Positions 7,833 to 16,008 are shown, numbered from the stretch's first letter. The stretch: DNA of 44,249 nt from Acidimicrobiia bacterium (GCA_022827405.1 JAJDTA010000171.1:1-44249), one strand, 5' to 3'. Translations and numbers: made by a program. The notes: generated from the sequence alone by a model not told the origin.

Positions 7833-8681
7833 GTGAAACGCTTGGTATTCCTCATCACAATCGCCCTCATCGTCGGTGCGCTCGGCCTAGCAGCGCCCGC
7901 CGCAGCCCATGACGCGGACCACCATGCCGAAATCGAGCTCCGCGACCGGCTGATAGGAAGCCAAGAACAACTCTTGAACGTGTACCGGTGCGCGCTGGAG
8001 GTGGACCTCGAACTGGTGCCGGGCGGGTGCAGCGAACCGCCGAGGGATCTCGACCCAGCAGCGTTCGTCGCAAGCCAAAACGTGGACTATCACGCCGAGA
8101 TCGAACTCCGCGACCGGCTGATTGGCGAGCAAGAAAAGCTCTTGAACGTGTACCGGTGCATGCTGGGGGCAGACCTCGAACTGGTGCCAGGGGCATGCAG
8201 CGAACCGCCCGACAGAGTCGGTCAATGGGCAGAAGCACTATACGCAGCGCAGGGTACGGACCCGCCCATACCGATCGTGTGGGGCTACCAAACCCGCGCC
8301 CAAAAGGCGACCACCCACCAACGGCCAATTTTGCGGCTGGTGTGCGACACCGTCCGTTACCCGACCCGCGGCATCATCGTGGAAATCCATTGGTACTTCA
8401 CCCGATTCGTCTCCAACACCCGGTTGACCGTCCCGTTTACCTACACCGTCGCGGGAGAGACGCATACTGAGGAATGGCCCGGCGACTACCACCTAGAGGC
8501 GTCCGTATCGTTGCTCCTGCCGAATCAGGCTCAATACACGGCGTTCGTCAGCCGATTGGCGGGATTGGACGGCGGGAAATTGCGCATAGAACTCGACGAC
8601 ATCAACGGGCGACCGGCGTCGGCGGAGTTCGATCTGCAAGGCGTCGACGACGCCCTGTTGGTTCTCAACAGCCACTGCTGA
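7833..8681 (+). CDS. Secreted protein with two tandem Cys-containing repeats
   Basis: Encodes 282 residues from GTG at 7833, chosen because it begins a clear signal peptide (KR, a hydrophobic stretch to residue 20, then APAAA-HD as a probable cleavage site after residue 25). Two tandem 56-residue units follow, each with HAEIELRDRLIG, then QE-x-LLNVYRC, then DLELVPG-x-CSEPP; each unit carries two cysteines 15 residues apart. Residues from about 145 form a separate, strand-rich domain ending in Cys. I do not recognise a named family. It is likely exported; a role on the cell surface or in binding is possible but not shown. It is convergent with the next gene and probably unrelated to the catabolic enzymes. 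Confidence 0.8.
   Translation: MKRLVFLITIALIVGALGLAAPAAAHDADHHAEIELRDRLIGSQEQLLNVYRCALEVDLELVPGGCSEPPRDLDPAAFVASQNVDYHAEIELRDRLIGEQEKLLNVYRCMLGADLELVPGACSEPPDRVGQWAEALYAAQGTDPPIPIVWGYQTRAQKATTHQRPILRLVCDTVRYPTRGIIVEIHWYFTRFVSNTRLTVPFTYTVAGETHTEEWPGDYHLEASVSLLLPNQAQYTAFVSRLAGLDGGKLRIELDDINGRPASAEFDLQGVDDALLVLNSHC
7923..8211 (+). repeat. Tandem 168-bp repeat units within the secreted-protein gene
   Basis: Unit 1 begins at 7923 and unit 2 at 8091. The first 120 bases of each match by eye at roughly five positions in six, including exact runs such as CTCTTGAACGTGTACCGGTG. Differences fall mostly at third positions, so the duplication is maintained at protein level or homogenised by recombination. 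Confidence 0.85.
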
Positions 8682-8754
8682 TCCCCCATATGGGCGGTTG
8701 TCGTCCTTTCAACCCTGGGGACTTACCGACCCCTCTCCAATCAAATGTGAGCGG

Positions 8755-9735
8755 TCAGAGCCGCAGCAGGCGGGTGGCGTTGGTGTTTAGGGTTTGGGCT
8801 AGGTGGGCGACGTCGGGGCCGGTGCCTCGGTCCCAGCCACCGAAGTTGGTGCCGTAGACCAGGCGGTCGGTTCCGTATTGCTCGAGGGCCAAGGTGAGCT
8901 CGGCGGCGCCAGTGATGTGGCAGTCGAACCACAGGCGGTTGAGGGCACGGTTAAAGGCGCCGGGTTCTTTGATCCACTCGGGGGCGGCGGGGCGGCGCTC
9001 GGCCAGTTTGCGGAGCTTGGACAGGATGAGCGGGGTGGTGCCGCCGCCGTGGGACAGGCACAGGTCGAGGTCGGGGTGGCGCTCGGTGACACCGCCGAAC
9101 ACCAGGGTGGCCACTGCCACCGTCTCCTCGTAGGAGTACTCCAGCACTAGGTCGAGGTCCCAGCGACGCAACCGGGGATCGAGCAACGGGCCGTCGATGC
9201 CCGACTGGGTGGGGTGCAAGAAATGGGGCACGTTGAGGTCGGTACACAGCGACCAGAGCTGATCGAGGGCCGGGTCGTCGAGCGGGGTTCCGAAATCGGT
9301 GCCGGTGTATCCCGCCAGCAAGCCCAGCTCCCGCACTGCCCGCTCCAACTCGACACAGGCGGCATCGACATCCTGCATGGGCAGTGCGGCCAATCCGACG
9401 AAGCGGTTGGGGTGCAGGGCCACGGCGGCGGCAAGGTCGTCGTTATGGCGACGGCAGAAGTCGACGGCCAATTGCGGCTCAATGAAATGGAGATAGGTGA
9501 GCGGGTTGGGCGACAGAGCTTGTACTGAGATGCCCTGGGCGTCCATGGCCTCTAGGCGCATGTCCAGCTCGATGAATAGCGATCCCCGGTAGGCCACACC
9601 GTCGAGTTGGTAGCCGCCCACCCGGAACCAGGGGGTGCCGTCGTCGTGGGCACCGATCTCGGGGCCGCACGGCCCGGCCGCTCCCATCGTGCCCTCCAGC
9701 ACGATGTGGGCGTGGACGTCGATGAGGCCAGCCAT
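8755..9735 (-). CDS. Amidohydrolase 2 family protein (ACMSD-like decarboxylase/hydrolase)
   Basis: Encodes 326 residues from an ATG at 9735, at which the protein begins MAGLIDVHAHI as is usual; the open frame upstream overlaps the next gene and is rejected. HxH (HAH) near residue 8 supplies metal ligands, LCLSHGGGTTPL holds another conserved His, and YGTNFGGWD near 300 stands where many relatives have GxD(Y/F)P, so the usual Asp is Asn followed shortly by WD. The family includes 2-amino-3-carboxymuconate semialdehyde decarboxylase, gamma-resorcylate decarboxylase and simple hydrolases. It is encoded 46 bases after a carboxymuconolactone-decarboxylase-like gene in the same direction, which fits breakdown of ring-derived acids. 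Confidence 0.87.
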   Translation of the reverse strand: MAGLIDVHAHIVLEGTMGAAGPCGPEIGAHDDGTPWFRVGGYQLDGVAYRGSLFIELDMRLEAMDAQGISVQALSPNPLTYLHFIEPQLAVDFCRRHNDDLAAAVALHPNRFVGLAALPMQDVDAACVELERAVRELGLLAGYTGTDFGTPLDDPALDQLWSLCTDLNVPHFLHPTQSGIDGPLLDPRLRRWDLDLVLEYSYEETVAVATLVFGGVTERHPDLDLCLSHGGGTTPLILSKLRKLAERRPAAPEWIKEPGAFNRALNRLWFDCHITGAAELTLALEQYGTDRLVYGTNFGGWDRGTGPDVAHLAQTLNTNATRLLRL

Positions 9736-9781
9736 GCTGCCTAGCTTGCGTCGGTCCGCCGGGATGCGGCGGATGATCCCA

Positions 9782-10516
9782 TCAACGGCCTTCCATGATC
9801 CCGTCGGCACCGGGCAGCCAGGAGGCCACCCCAGAGATGGGGATGGCGCACACCACCGCCTCGGTGATCTCGGCCTCGCTGGCCCCGGCATTGCGGGCCC
9901 CGTTGCAGTGGATGTTCACGAACCGGCTGGAGAACTCGGCGGCGTTGATGGTGCACAACAAGAGCTCCACGTGCTTGGCGTCGAGTTTGTTCTCGGCCAG
10001 CGACCATTGCCGCATGAGCACGTAGCCCTCCAAGGCCCGGGGGGCGTTGTCGGCCATCACCTCGATGTAGTCGGGCACGAAGCCGAAGTAGCTCTCGAAG
10101 TAGTCGAGGGCGGCCTGGCGGTCGAGCTCGAAATCGGGGATCGGCTCGGTGGACTGGTCAGCGTCGATGTCGAACGCTTGGTCGATGGCCCGGGCGAAGG
10201 CGTTGTAGGTGGCCTCTCCCCGGGAGATGAGCACGGCCAGCGAGGCGCCCCGGGCGTCGCTCAGGGTGAGCCCCAGCTCGCGGGATCGGGTCAGCTCGCG
10301 AAGGGCCAATTCCGGCTGGACCCTCACCGACGCCGCACACGCCATGTACAGCGCCTTGGCCCAAGCGGGACAGGCGCCGTCGCGGTCGGTCACATCGCGA
10401 ATGCGGGCGTAGCCCTCGGCGAACTTGGTGGATATAGCAGCCAGCTCGCCGCTAGCCAGTGCGGGGCTGCCCAGATCGCGGTGGACCGCGTTGTTGGACG
10501 TGGCTTGCGTGGTCAT
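9782..10516 (-). CDS. Carboxymuconolactone decarboxylase family protein (AhpD-like fold, duplicated)
   Basis: A 244-residue all-helical protein. Residues about 145-230 match the CMD/AhpD domain: FVPDYIEVMADNAPRALEGY, then LDAKHVELLLCTINAAEF, then IHCNGARNAGASEAEITEAV. The N-terminal half (residues 30-110, with SDARGASLAVLISRGEATYNAFARAI) looks like a diverged second copy, as in dimeric gamma-CMD. No CxxC pair of the AhpD redox type is seen, so a decarboxylase or lactonase-like role is favoured over peroxide reduction. ATG at 10516 with AGAGG upstream. It lies between an SDR and an ACMSD-like amidohydrolase on the same strand. Confidence 0.82.
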   Translation of the reverse strand: MTTQATSNNAVHRDLGSPALASGELAAISTKFAEGYARIRDVTDRDGACPAWAKALYMACAASVRVQPELALRELTRSRELGLTLSDARGASLAVLISRGEATYNAFARAIDQAFDIDADQSTEPIPDFELDRQAALDYFESYFGFVPDYIEVMADNAPRALEGYVLMRQWSLAENKLDAKHVELLLCTINAAEFSSRFVNIHCNGARNAGASEAEITEAVVCAIPISGVASWLPGADGIMEGR

Positions 10517-10572
10517 TTGTTACCTCTCTTGGCCATTTTCATTGTCAAGGCTTCATTGTCGGAGTCTCATCG

Positions 10573-11331
10573 TCAGAGTTTGGACACTTCACCGCCGTCA
10601 ATCACAAAACAGGCGCCGGTGACGAACCCGGACGCCTCCGATGCTAGGTAACAGACCAACGGTCCGAGCTCATCGGGCTGGCCCATGCGGCGGACCGGGA
10701 TCTTGCGCAGCCGGGCGGCCAGGGTGTCGGGATCGCCCAGCACCGCGGCTTGGGCGTCGGTTTCGAACGCGCCGGGGGCAATCACGTTCACCCTGATGTT
10801 GTGGCGGGCCCACTCCCCGGCCAGAGCCTCGGTGAGCCGCAGCAGCCCGCCTTTGGAGGCCGAGTAGGCCGCCAGCGTTGGCTTGCCCTTGAGCGCAGAA
10901 GTGGAGGCCACGTTGATGACCGAACCGGGCTGGCCAGCCTCTATCCAATGGGAGGCGGCTCGTCGGGCCAGCGCCGCCGGGGCGGCCAGGTTCACGGCCA
11001 GCACTTCATCGAACACCTCGTCGGGCTGGTCGACAAACTTGGCTGCGGGGGCGATACCCGCGTTGTTAACCACCGAGTCGAGACGCCCGAAGCGGGTGAT
11101 CGCCTCATCAACCAGTCCGGCCACCGCCGTCCGGCCCCGCATGTCGCACGGCACGGCGGCCACTGCGTCCCCCAGCTCATCGGCCAGCACGGCCAGGGCT
11201 TCGGCTGAGCGGGCCGCGGCCACCACTCGGGCACCCTCGGCCACCATGGCCCGCACCGCAGCCTCCCCCAGCCCCCGGCTGGCCCCGGTCACCACCGCCA
11301 CATGGCCGTCCAAGCCCCAGTCCACTGCCAT
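10573..11331 (-). CDS. SDR family oxidoreductase (BadH-like candidate)
   Basis: A 252-residue classical SDR. TGASRGLGE near residue 15 binds the cofactor, NNAG lies near 90, the catalytic Ser is in INVASTSALKG and the Tyr/Lys in YSASKGG near 150; the C-terminus GACFVIDGGEVSKL is usual. It begins four bases after the acyl-CoA dehydrogenase stop, so the two are co-transcribed. With that dehydrogenase and the divergent MenB/BadI-like crotonase it resembles the set used to dehydrogenate and open cyclohexanecarboxyl-CoA rings (BadJ, BadH, BadI in Rhodopseudomonas). This assignment is inference; 3-oxoacyl-ACP/CoA reductase is the general alternative. Confidence 0.88.
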   Translation of the reverse strand: MAVDWGLDGHVAVVTGASRGLGEAAVRAMVAEGARVVAAARSAEALAVLADELGDAVAAVPCDMRGRTAVAGLVDEAITRFGRLDSVVNNAGIAPAAKFVDQPDEVFDEVLAVNLAAPAALARRAASHWIEAGQPGSVINVASTSALKGKPTLAAYSASKGGLLRLTEALAGEWARHNIRVNVIAPGAFETDAQAAVLGDPDTLAARLRKIPVRRMGQPDELGPLVCYLASEASGFVTGACFVIDGGEVSKL

Positions 11332-11335
11332 CGAA

Positions 11336-12484
11336 CTACTCCTCGTTCGCCCGGTCGGCCGCCTCGTCGCACAGCCGAGTGGCGATACCCAGCCGAAGAA
11401 CCTCAGAGGCCCCCTCGTAGATCCGCATGGGTCGGGCCTGTCGGTAGTAGCGCTCGATGTCGGAACCCCGAATGAGCCCCCATCGGCCCATCACCTGCAC
11501 ACAGCGGTCCACCACCCGACTGGCGGCCTCGGTGGCGGCCAGCTTGGCCAGCGACGACCGGTCGAGATGGGCCGATGGATCCTCGCGGGCGGCCTCGGCG
11601 GTGGCGTAGGCCAGCAGCCGGGTGGCTTCCAGCTCGGCCCAGGAATCGGCCAGCAGCCCCGCCACCGGTCCCAGCCGCACCAACGGGCGGCCGAACTGCT
11701 CGCGGTTGGCGGCATGGTTGGCGGCGCAGGTCAGCGCCCCATCCATGAGTCCGACGGCCGCTCCGGCCACCGAGATGCGAAAAACCGACAGGGTGGCCAG
11801 CACATGGCGGAATCCGGCGCCCGGATCTCCCAGGCGGGCCGAGGCGGGCAGGCGTACCCGGTCGAAGGTCACCTCGCCCAGCACATGGGGGGCGATGATC
11901 TCCGGCGAGGGTTCGATCGACACGCCGGGGGCGTCCGCAGGCACCAGCACCAGCGAGAACCGGTTCTCCTCTTTGGCCATGGTGGTGTAGAAGCCAGCCG
12001 CTCCCCCGTTGGAGATGAACGACTTGGCCCCGTTCAACTCAACCTCGTTGCCGTGGTCGGTCAAGGTGGTTTCGATTCCCCTGAGGTCCGATCCCGCCAC
12101 CGGCTCGGTAAGGGCCAATGCAGCCAGCACTTCGGCCCGGGCCACCTTGGGCAACCACTGCTCCCGCTGCTCATCGGTGCCGGCCACCGCGATGGCGTAG
12201 CTACCTATGCCCTGGAGGGCGAACAGTGAGTCCAAGTGCGACGAGGCCCGCATGAGGGCCTCTCGAACCACGCACACCGCCAGCGGATCCACCCTCTCGT
12301 GGCGGCCCCCGTAGGCGGCAGGCACCATCAGCGAGCTCAGGTCGCTGGCCCGCAGCACATCAAGGGTGGGCTGGTGGACGTGGCTGCACTCATCGGCTTC
12401 CGCGGCGAACCCCTCCACCATGCGGGCCACCGCCTGGGCCTCTTGCTGGATGGCCAGGATGTCAGGGCCAAGCTCGAACGCCAT
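11336..12484 (-). CDS. Acyl-CoA dehydrogenase family protein
   Basis: A 382-residue flavoprotein of usual length. The N-terminal helical domain comes first, the FAD/substrate segment ALALTEPVAGSDLRGIETTL near residue 125 is the acyl-CoA dehydrogenase signature, and the C-terminal helices include REQFGRPLVRLGPV and QVMGRWGLIRGSDIERYYRQARPMRIYEGASEVLR-type segments, here with GS in place of the usual GY before the terminal signature. It would oxidise an acyl-CoA and pass electrons to ETF, and then perhaps to the EtfD-like protein at 41849. ATG at 12484; divergent from the crotonase gene with 41 bases between starts. Confidence 0.9.
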   Translation of the reverse strand: MAFELGPDILAIQQEAQAVARMVEGFAAEADECSHVHQPTLDVLRASDLSSLMVPAAYGGRHERVDPLAVCVVREALMRASSHLDSLFALQGIGSYAIAVAGTDEQREQWLPKVARAEVLAALALTEPVAGSDLRGIETTLTDHGNEVELNGAKSFISNGGAAGFYTTMAKEENRFSLVLVPADAPGVSIEPSPEIIAPHVLGEVTFDRVRLPASARLGDPGAGFRHVLATLSVFRISVAGAAVGLMDGALTCAANHAANREQFGRPLVRLGPVAGLLADSWAELEATRLLAYATAEAAREDPSAHLDRSSLAKLAATEAASRVVDRCVQVMGRWGLIRGSDIERYYRQARPMRIYEGASEVLRLGIATRLCDEAADRANEE

Positions 12485-12525
12485 ACGATGCTGGACAGTA
12501 TGCGGTACGGGGAAAGGACACCACC

Positions 12526-13296
12526 GTGAGCGACATCATCGTTGAGCGAAACGACCGAGTCGTCTGGCTGCGGCTGAACCGGCCCGAGCGGCTGAACTCC
12601 TACGACCGCACCACCATCGACGAGATCATCGCCGCCTTCCGAGAGCACGTCGACGCCGGAGTGGTGGTGATCACCGGACAGGGCCGGGCGTTCTGCGCCG
12701 GGGGCTACCTGGCCAATTTGGCGGAGGCGAACTTCTATGAGCTGCGGACCATGTTCTACGGCTCATTGGAGCTGTTCGACGCAATCCGCAATGCCCCCAT
12801 GCCGGTGATCGCCGCGGTGAACGGCCCCGCGTTCGGGGGCGGCAATGAGCTGGTGGTGGCCTGTGACTTCGCCATCGCCGCAGAGTCGGCCGAGCTGGGC
12901 CAGACCGGGGTCAAGGTGGGCAGCGCCCCGGTGCTGGGAGGCACCAACCTGCTGGCCATGACCATCGGGGAGAAGCGGGCCAAGGAGGTGGCCTTTCTGT
13001 GCCGTAAGTACACCGCGGAGCAGGCGTGCGAGATGGGGTGGATCAACGCGGTGGTGCCCGACGATGAATTGGAAGACGAGGTAGGGCGCTGGTGCGAGGA
13101 GCTGTTGAGGATGAGCCCCCGCTACCTGGAGGCGGCCAAGATCAGCTCCAACGTGTACTGGAATCAGCTACGCGACAACATGGCCTCGGGATTGGGGATG
13201 CTGGCCCAGGCCATCGGGTCGCCCGACATGATCGAGGGGGCTACCGCCTTCATGGAAAAGCGCCGCCCGCAGTTCCCCCCCAGAACCGCCCGATGA
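12526..13296 (+). CDS. Enoyl-CoA hydratase/isomerase family protein, MenB/BadI-like
   Basis: Encodes 256 residues from GTG at 12526 with AAAGGA upstream. Crotonase landmarks are GRAFCAGGY (residues 53-61, CoA/oxyanion region) and FGGGNE (103-108, with the first catalytic Glu position). The second crotonase Glu is replaced by Gly in GQTGVKVGS (125-133), as in MenB and BadI rather than in true hydratases; the C-terminus AFMEKRRPQF also matches that branch. But the MenB Asp after GS is absent here (GSAPVLGG) and GGD is GGY. Hydrolytic or condensing chemistry on a cyclic acyl-CoA is likelier than simple hydration. The stop overlaps the start of the next gene by four bases, so the two are translationally coupled. 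Confidence 0.88.
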   Translation: MSDIIVERNDRVVWLRLNRPERLNSYDRTTIDEIIAAFREHVDAGVVVITGQGRAFCAGGYLANLAEANFYELRTMFYGSLELFDAIRNAPMPVIAAVNGPAFGGGNELVVACDFAIAAESAELGQTGVKVGSAPVLGGTNLLAMTIGEKRAKEVAFLCRKYTAEQACEMGWINAVVPDDELEDEVGRWCEELLRMSPRYLEAAKISSNVYWNQLRDNMASGLGMLAQAIGSPDMIEGATAFMEKRRPQFPPRTAR

Positions 13297-14147
13297 GCAC
13301 GGAGAACGATAAGCAGACCGAAGTACTGGCCTCGGCCCGGGGACGGGTGATGTGCATGGACTCGGCCTACGACGTGGACGAGACCAACCGGGATCGGGAT
13401 GTATGCGTCAACTCGTCGTACTGCGGGGTGCTGCCCGCCCGATTCATCGCCGAGCACCGGCCCAGGGCGGCCATCGGAATGGACTGCGGCGTGGGACCCG
13501 AGGGCTCGGCCATCGCCGGCCTTTGGTACCTGGAGGCCCTGGGCATTCCCGCCGCGGTAGCCGACGTGATGACCGCCCATTTGGGCGACGGGGTGCATCT
13601 GTATGAGCACGGAGTGGTCAGCTTCGTCAACCAACTGGCCCTGGACTGCGGGGTGGGCGCGGGCATGCCAGTTCGGGATGCAGCCGCGGCCTTGTTGGAC
13701 AACGATCCGGTGGCGGGCGCGGCTGCGTCGGATATCACCAACCGCACGGTGATGGAGACCTCCCCCGACGGCCGCTGCGTGGCGGCGGCCGACTCCATCG
13801 CCTTCGGCACCAGCGAGGACACCGACCGCAACGTGCTGGTCACCGCGGGCCACACCGGCCGCTCGGCGGTTCCCTACCTGCGCCGGTGCCGACCGTTCGG
13901 GTTCATCTGCTCCGACGGCGGGCGGGGCATGGACGACTCGGGCATGGCCGGGCTCTACATCGTGGAGGCCGATGGCTTGGCCGGCGCCACCGTGGACGCC
14001 CGCCGAGCCCGCATGGGCAGCGGCCTATCCCACTACCACGACGGCATCATCTCCGCTGCCAACTCTCTGGCCACCGCTGCCGGCGTTGAGGTCGGCATGC
14101 CCTGTCCCCAAGCCGCCAGCCTGCTCTTGAATCGAACAGTGACCTAG
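13293..14147 (+). CDS. Uncharacterised protein with full-length internal duplication (paralogue B)
   Basis: Encodes 284 residues from ATG at 13293, overlapping the crotonase stop (ATGA). It is homologous over its whole length to the protein at 5460-6323, sharing stretches such as GVLPAR, GLW-x-LEALGIPAA, NVLVTAGHTGRS and GFICSDGGR. It is also internally duplicated: D23-S and D167-S, D64/D208, E81/E225, N113/N257 and G120/G264 correspond at a constant offset of 144. The linker between repeats differs from paralogue A. No membrane span or signal peptide is seen. Coupling to a MenB/BadI-like crotonase suggests that it acts on the same pathway. Function unknown; I cannot name a family. Confidence 0.85.
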   Translation: MSTENDKQTEVLASARGRVMCMDSAYDVDETNRDRDVCVNSSYCGVLPARFIAEHRPRAAIGMDCGVGPEGSAIAGLWYLEALGIPAAVADVMTAHLGDGVHLYEHGVVSFVNQLALDCGVGAGMPVRDAAAALLDNDPVAGAAASDITNRTVMETSPDGRCVAAADSIAFGTSEDTDRNVLVTAGHTGRSAVPYLRRCRPFGFICSDGGRGMDDSGMAGLYIVEADGLAGATVDARRARMGSGLSHYHDGIISAANSLATAAGVEVGMPCPQAASLLLNRTVT

Positions 14148-14188
14148 CATGACGAGCCGGTGACCATCGATTTGCGAGCAACACCCTG

Positions 14189-15178
14189 ATGACTGTCCTG
14201 GCCGCGACTGACCTGCTGGCGCAGTCGTCAAACGACGCCATCATCGACGAAGCCCTAACCGTGTCCGACTGGATACAGGCCGGGATCATCGTGGCCGCCT
14301 CGATCGTGGTGTCAGTGATCGTCGCCCGCCTGGTGCGAAGAGTGCTGATCCACGTGGTGGGACCGGGCTTTGCGGCAATCGTGACCGCCAGGCTGGTCGG
14401 CTATCTCCTTTTCCTGATCGGGCTGTTCTACGCGCTCACCAGCCTGGGGGTGCAGGTCGGGCCGCTGGTCGGCGCCATCGGTCTGGGCGGCTTGGTTCTG
14501 GCGCTGGCCTTGCAGAAGCTGGTGGAGAACTTCTTTTCCGGGTTGATCCTTCAAGCCCGGCGTCCCTTCAGAGTGGGCGACACGGTGCTGCTCGGAGACC
14601 ACCTGGGCGTCGCCACCGACATCGACTCCCGCACCACCGTGCTGCGCGGCCTCGACGGATCGGCGGTACGGGTTCCCAACAGCGAGGTGGCCGCGGGGCC
14701 CATCGTCAATCTCACCAACGAGCCTCTGCGACGCAGCGAGTTGGAAGTAGGCGTGGCCTACGACACCAACCTGCAAGCAGCCACGCAGTGCCTGGTTGAG
14801 GCGCTCGAACAGGTAGAGCGGGTGAGCGCCGAGCCGCCCGCACAGGCACTGCTGACCCGCTTCGGGTCGTCCAGCATCGACTTCACCCTGTACTACTGGC
14901 ACAAGAGCGACGTACCGACCGAGTTGGCCACCCGCCACGACGTGATCTTGTCGGTCCACCAGAGCTTCGCCGCCGCGGGCATAACCATCGCGTTCCCGCA
15001 GGTAGTGGTGTGGTCGGGCCACGGCGAAGACGACCAGCCCTACCAGGGCCGCGCCGGGATTATCTCGGCCGGCCCGACACCGGGCACCCAGTCCAACATG
15101 CCCCCCGCCCTGGTCCGCCAGCTCTCCCGGTGGCGGGTCCGCTCCGGTATCCTGCGCCGCTTCAACCCCGGCGAATAG
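14189..15178 (+). CDS. mscS: Small-conductance mechanosensitive channel, MscS family
   Basis: A 329-residue membrane protein. Hydrophobic helices lie near residues 28-50, 63-83 and 88-112; the third is the Gly/Ala-rich pore helix (GLGGLVLALALQKLVENFFSG) followed by RPFRVGDTV, the MscS signature entering the beta domain. The cytoplasmic vestibule domain follows (VRVPNSEVAAGPIVNLTNEP, then EVGVAYDTNL). The family opens under membrane tension to release solutes on hypo-osmotic shock. Periplasmic loops are short. The gene begins 41 bases after paralogue B on the same strand, and a HAD phosphatase follows after 20 bases. Confidence 0.92.
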   Translation: MTVLAATDLLAQSSNDAIIDEALTVSDWIQAGIIVAASIVVSVIVARLVRRVLIHVVGPGFAAIVTARLVGYLLFLIGLFYALTSLGVQVGPLVGAIGLGGLVLALALQKLVENFFSGLILQARRPFRVGDTVLLGDHLGVATDIDSRTTVLRGLDGSAVRVPNSEVAAGPIVNLTNEPLRRSELEVGVAYDTNLQAATQCLVEALEQVERVSAEPPAQALLTRFGSSSIDFTLYYWHKSDVPTELATRHDVILSVHQSFAAAGITIAFPQVVVWSGHGEDDQPYQGRAGIISAGPTPGTQSNMPPALVRQLSRWRVRSGILRRFNPGE

Positions 15179-15198
15179 CCTCACTCAGGCAACAGACG

Positions 15199-16008
15199 AT
15201 GCTGGTGGTGACCGATTTGGATAGAACGCTCTGGGGCTTGGACTGCGTCGCGCCGACGGCCCACTTGGAGGCGCTGGCCGAGCTCGAGGCGGCAGGTCAT
15301 ACCGTGATCGCAGCTACCGGTCGCCGACTCCGGAATATTGCCCGCTTGTTCGAGTTGAATGGGCTCCAATTGCCCACGGTCGCCCTCGACGGTTCGATCG
15401 GGATGGACTTCGCCACAAAGGAGCGCTTCCACCGCATCTCCTTCGACCCGGCGGCGTTGTGGGAGCTATTGGACACTCTCGACACCCACGGCATCCGCCC
15501 TTGCCTCTACATCGACGACCACGCCGAGCCCGGCGGCGATGTGGTCCTCCCGAAAGACCCAACCAGCGATCCCACCCACTTGGAGTTCCAAGAAGAAGAC
15601 ATCAACCACGCCTTCAGTCCCGCCGACGTCGAGTCAGACGTACTGGAACTCGTGTTGACCGGCCTCCCCTCAGACCTCGCCCACCTGGCAGCCAAGGAAG
15701 TCCATTCAAGGTCGTTAGGAGTCGCCCGCGTCGACGAACCCGACCCCCTCTTCGGAGGAAGCCGCCTGACGGTGTCACCCCCCGGGGTGTCCAAAGTGAG
15801 CGGAGTCGAAGCCTTCTGCAAATGGCAAGGCCACGAGTTCAACTTCGCCGCCATCGGCGACGGCATAAACGACCTCGAACTGCTAGAAGCCGCCTCCATC
15901 AGCATCGCCATCGCCAACAGCCACGCCGCCCAAGCCACCACCCCCCACCACCTCATCCCACCCCCCGAAAGATCCGGCTGGGCCACCGTGCCCCATCTCC
16001 TCAGCTGA
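15199..16008 (+). CDS. HAD-superfamily hydrolase (Cof/sugar-phosphatase type)
   Basis: Encodes 269 residues from ATG at 15199. Motif I is DLDRT (residues 5-9, two Asp for the phosphoaspartyl intermediate), ATGR near 37 is motif II, and GDGINDLELL near 225 is motif IV with Mg ligands; KVSGVEAF supplies the motif III Lys region. A C2-type cap domain lies between. This matches Cof-like or trehalose/mannosyl-phosphate phosphatases, which dephosphorylate small sugar phosphates or similar metabolites. An open frame upstream into mscS is rejected because the protein naturally starts with the first beta strand. GC is slightly lower towards the 3' end, where codons with A/C third positions dominate. 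Confidence 0.85.
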   Translation: MLVVTDLDRTLWGLDCVAPTAHLEALAELEAAGHTVIAATGRRLRNIARLFELNGLQLPTVALDGSIGMDFATKERFHRISFDPAALWELLDTLDTHGIRPCLYIDDHAEPGGDVVLPKDPTSDPTHLEFQEEDINHAFSPADVESDVLELVLTGLPSDLAHLAAKEVHSRSLGVARVDEPDPLFGGSRLTVSPPGVSKVSGVEAFCKWQGHEFNFAAIGDGINDLELLEAASISIAIANSHAAQATTPHHLIPPPERSGWATVPHLLS

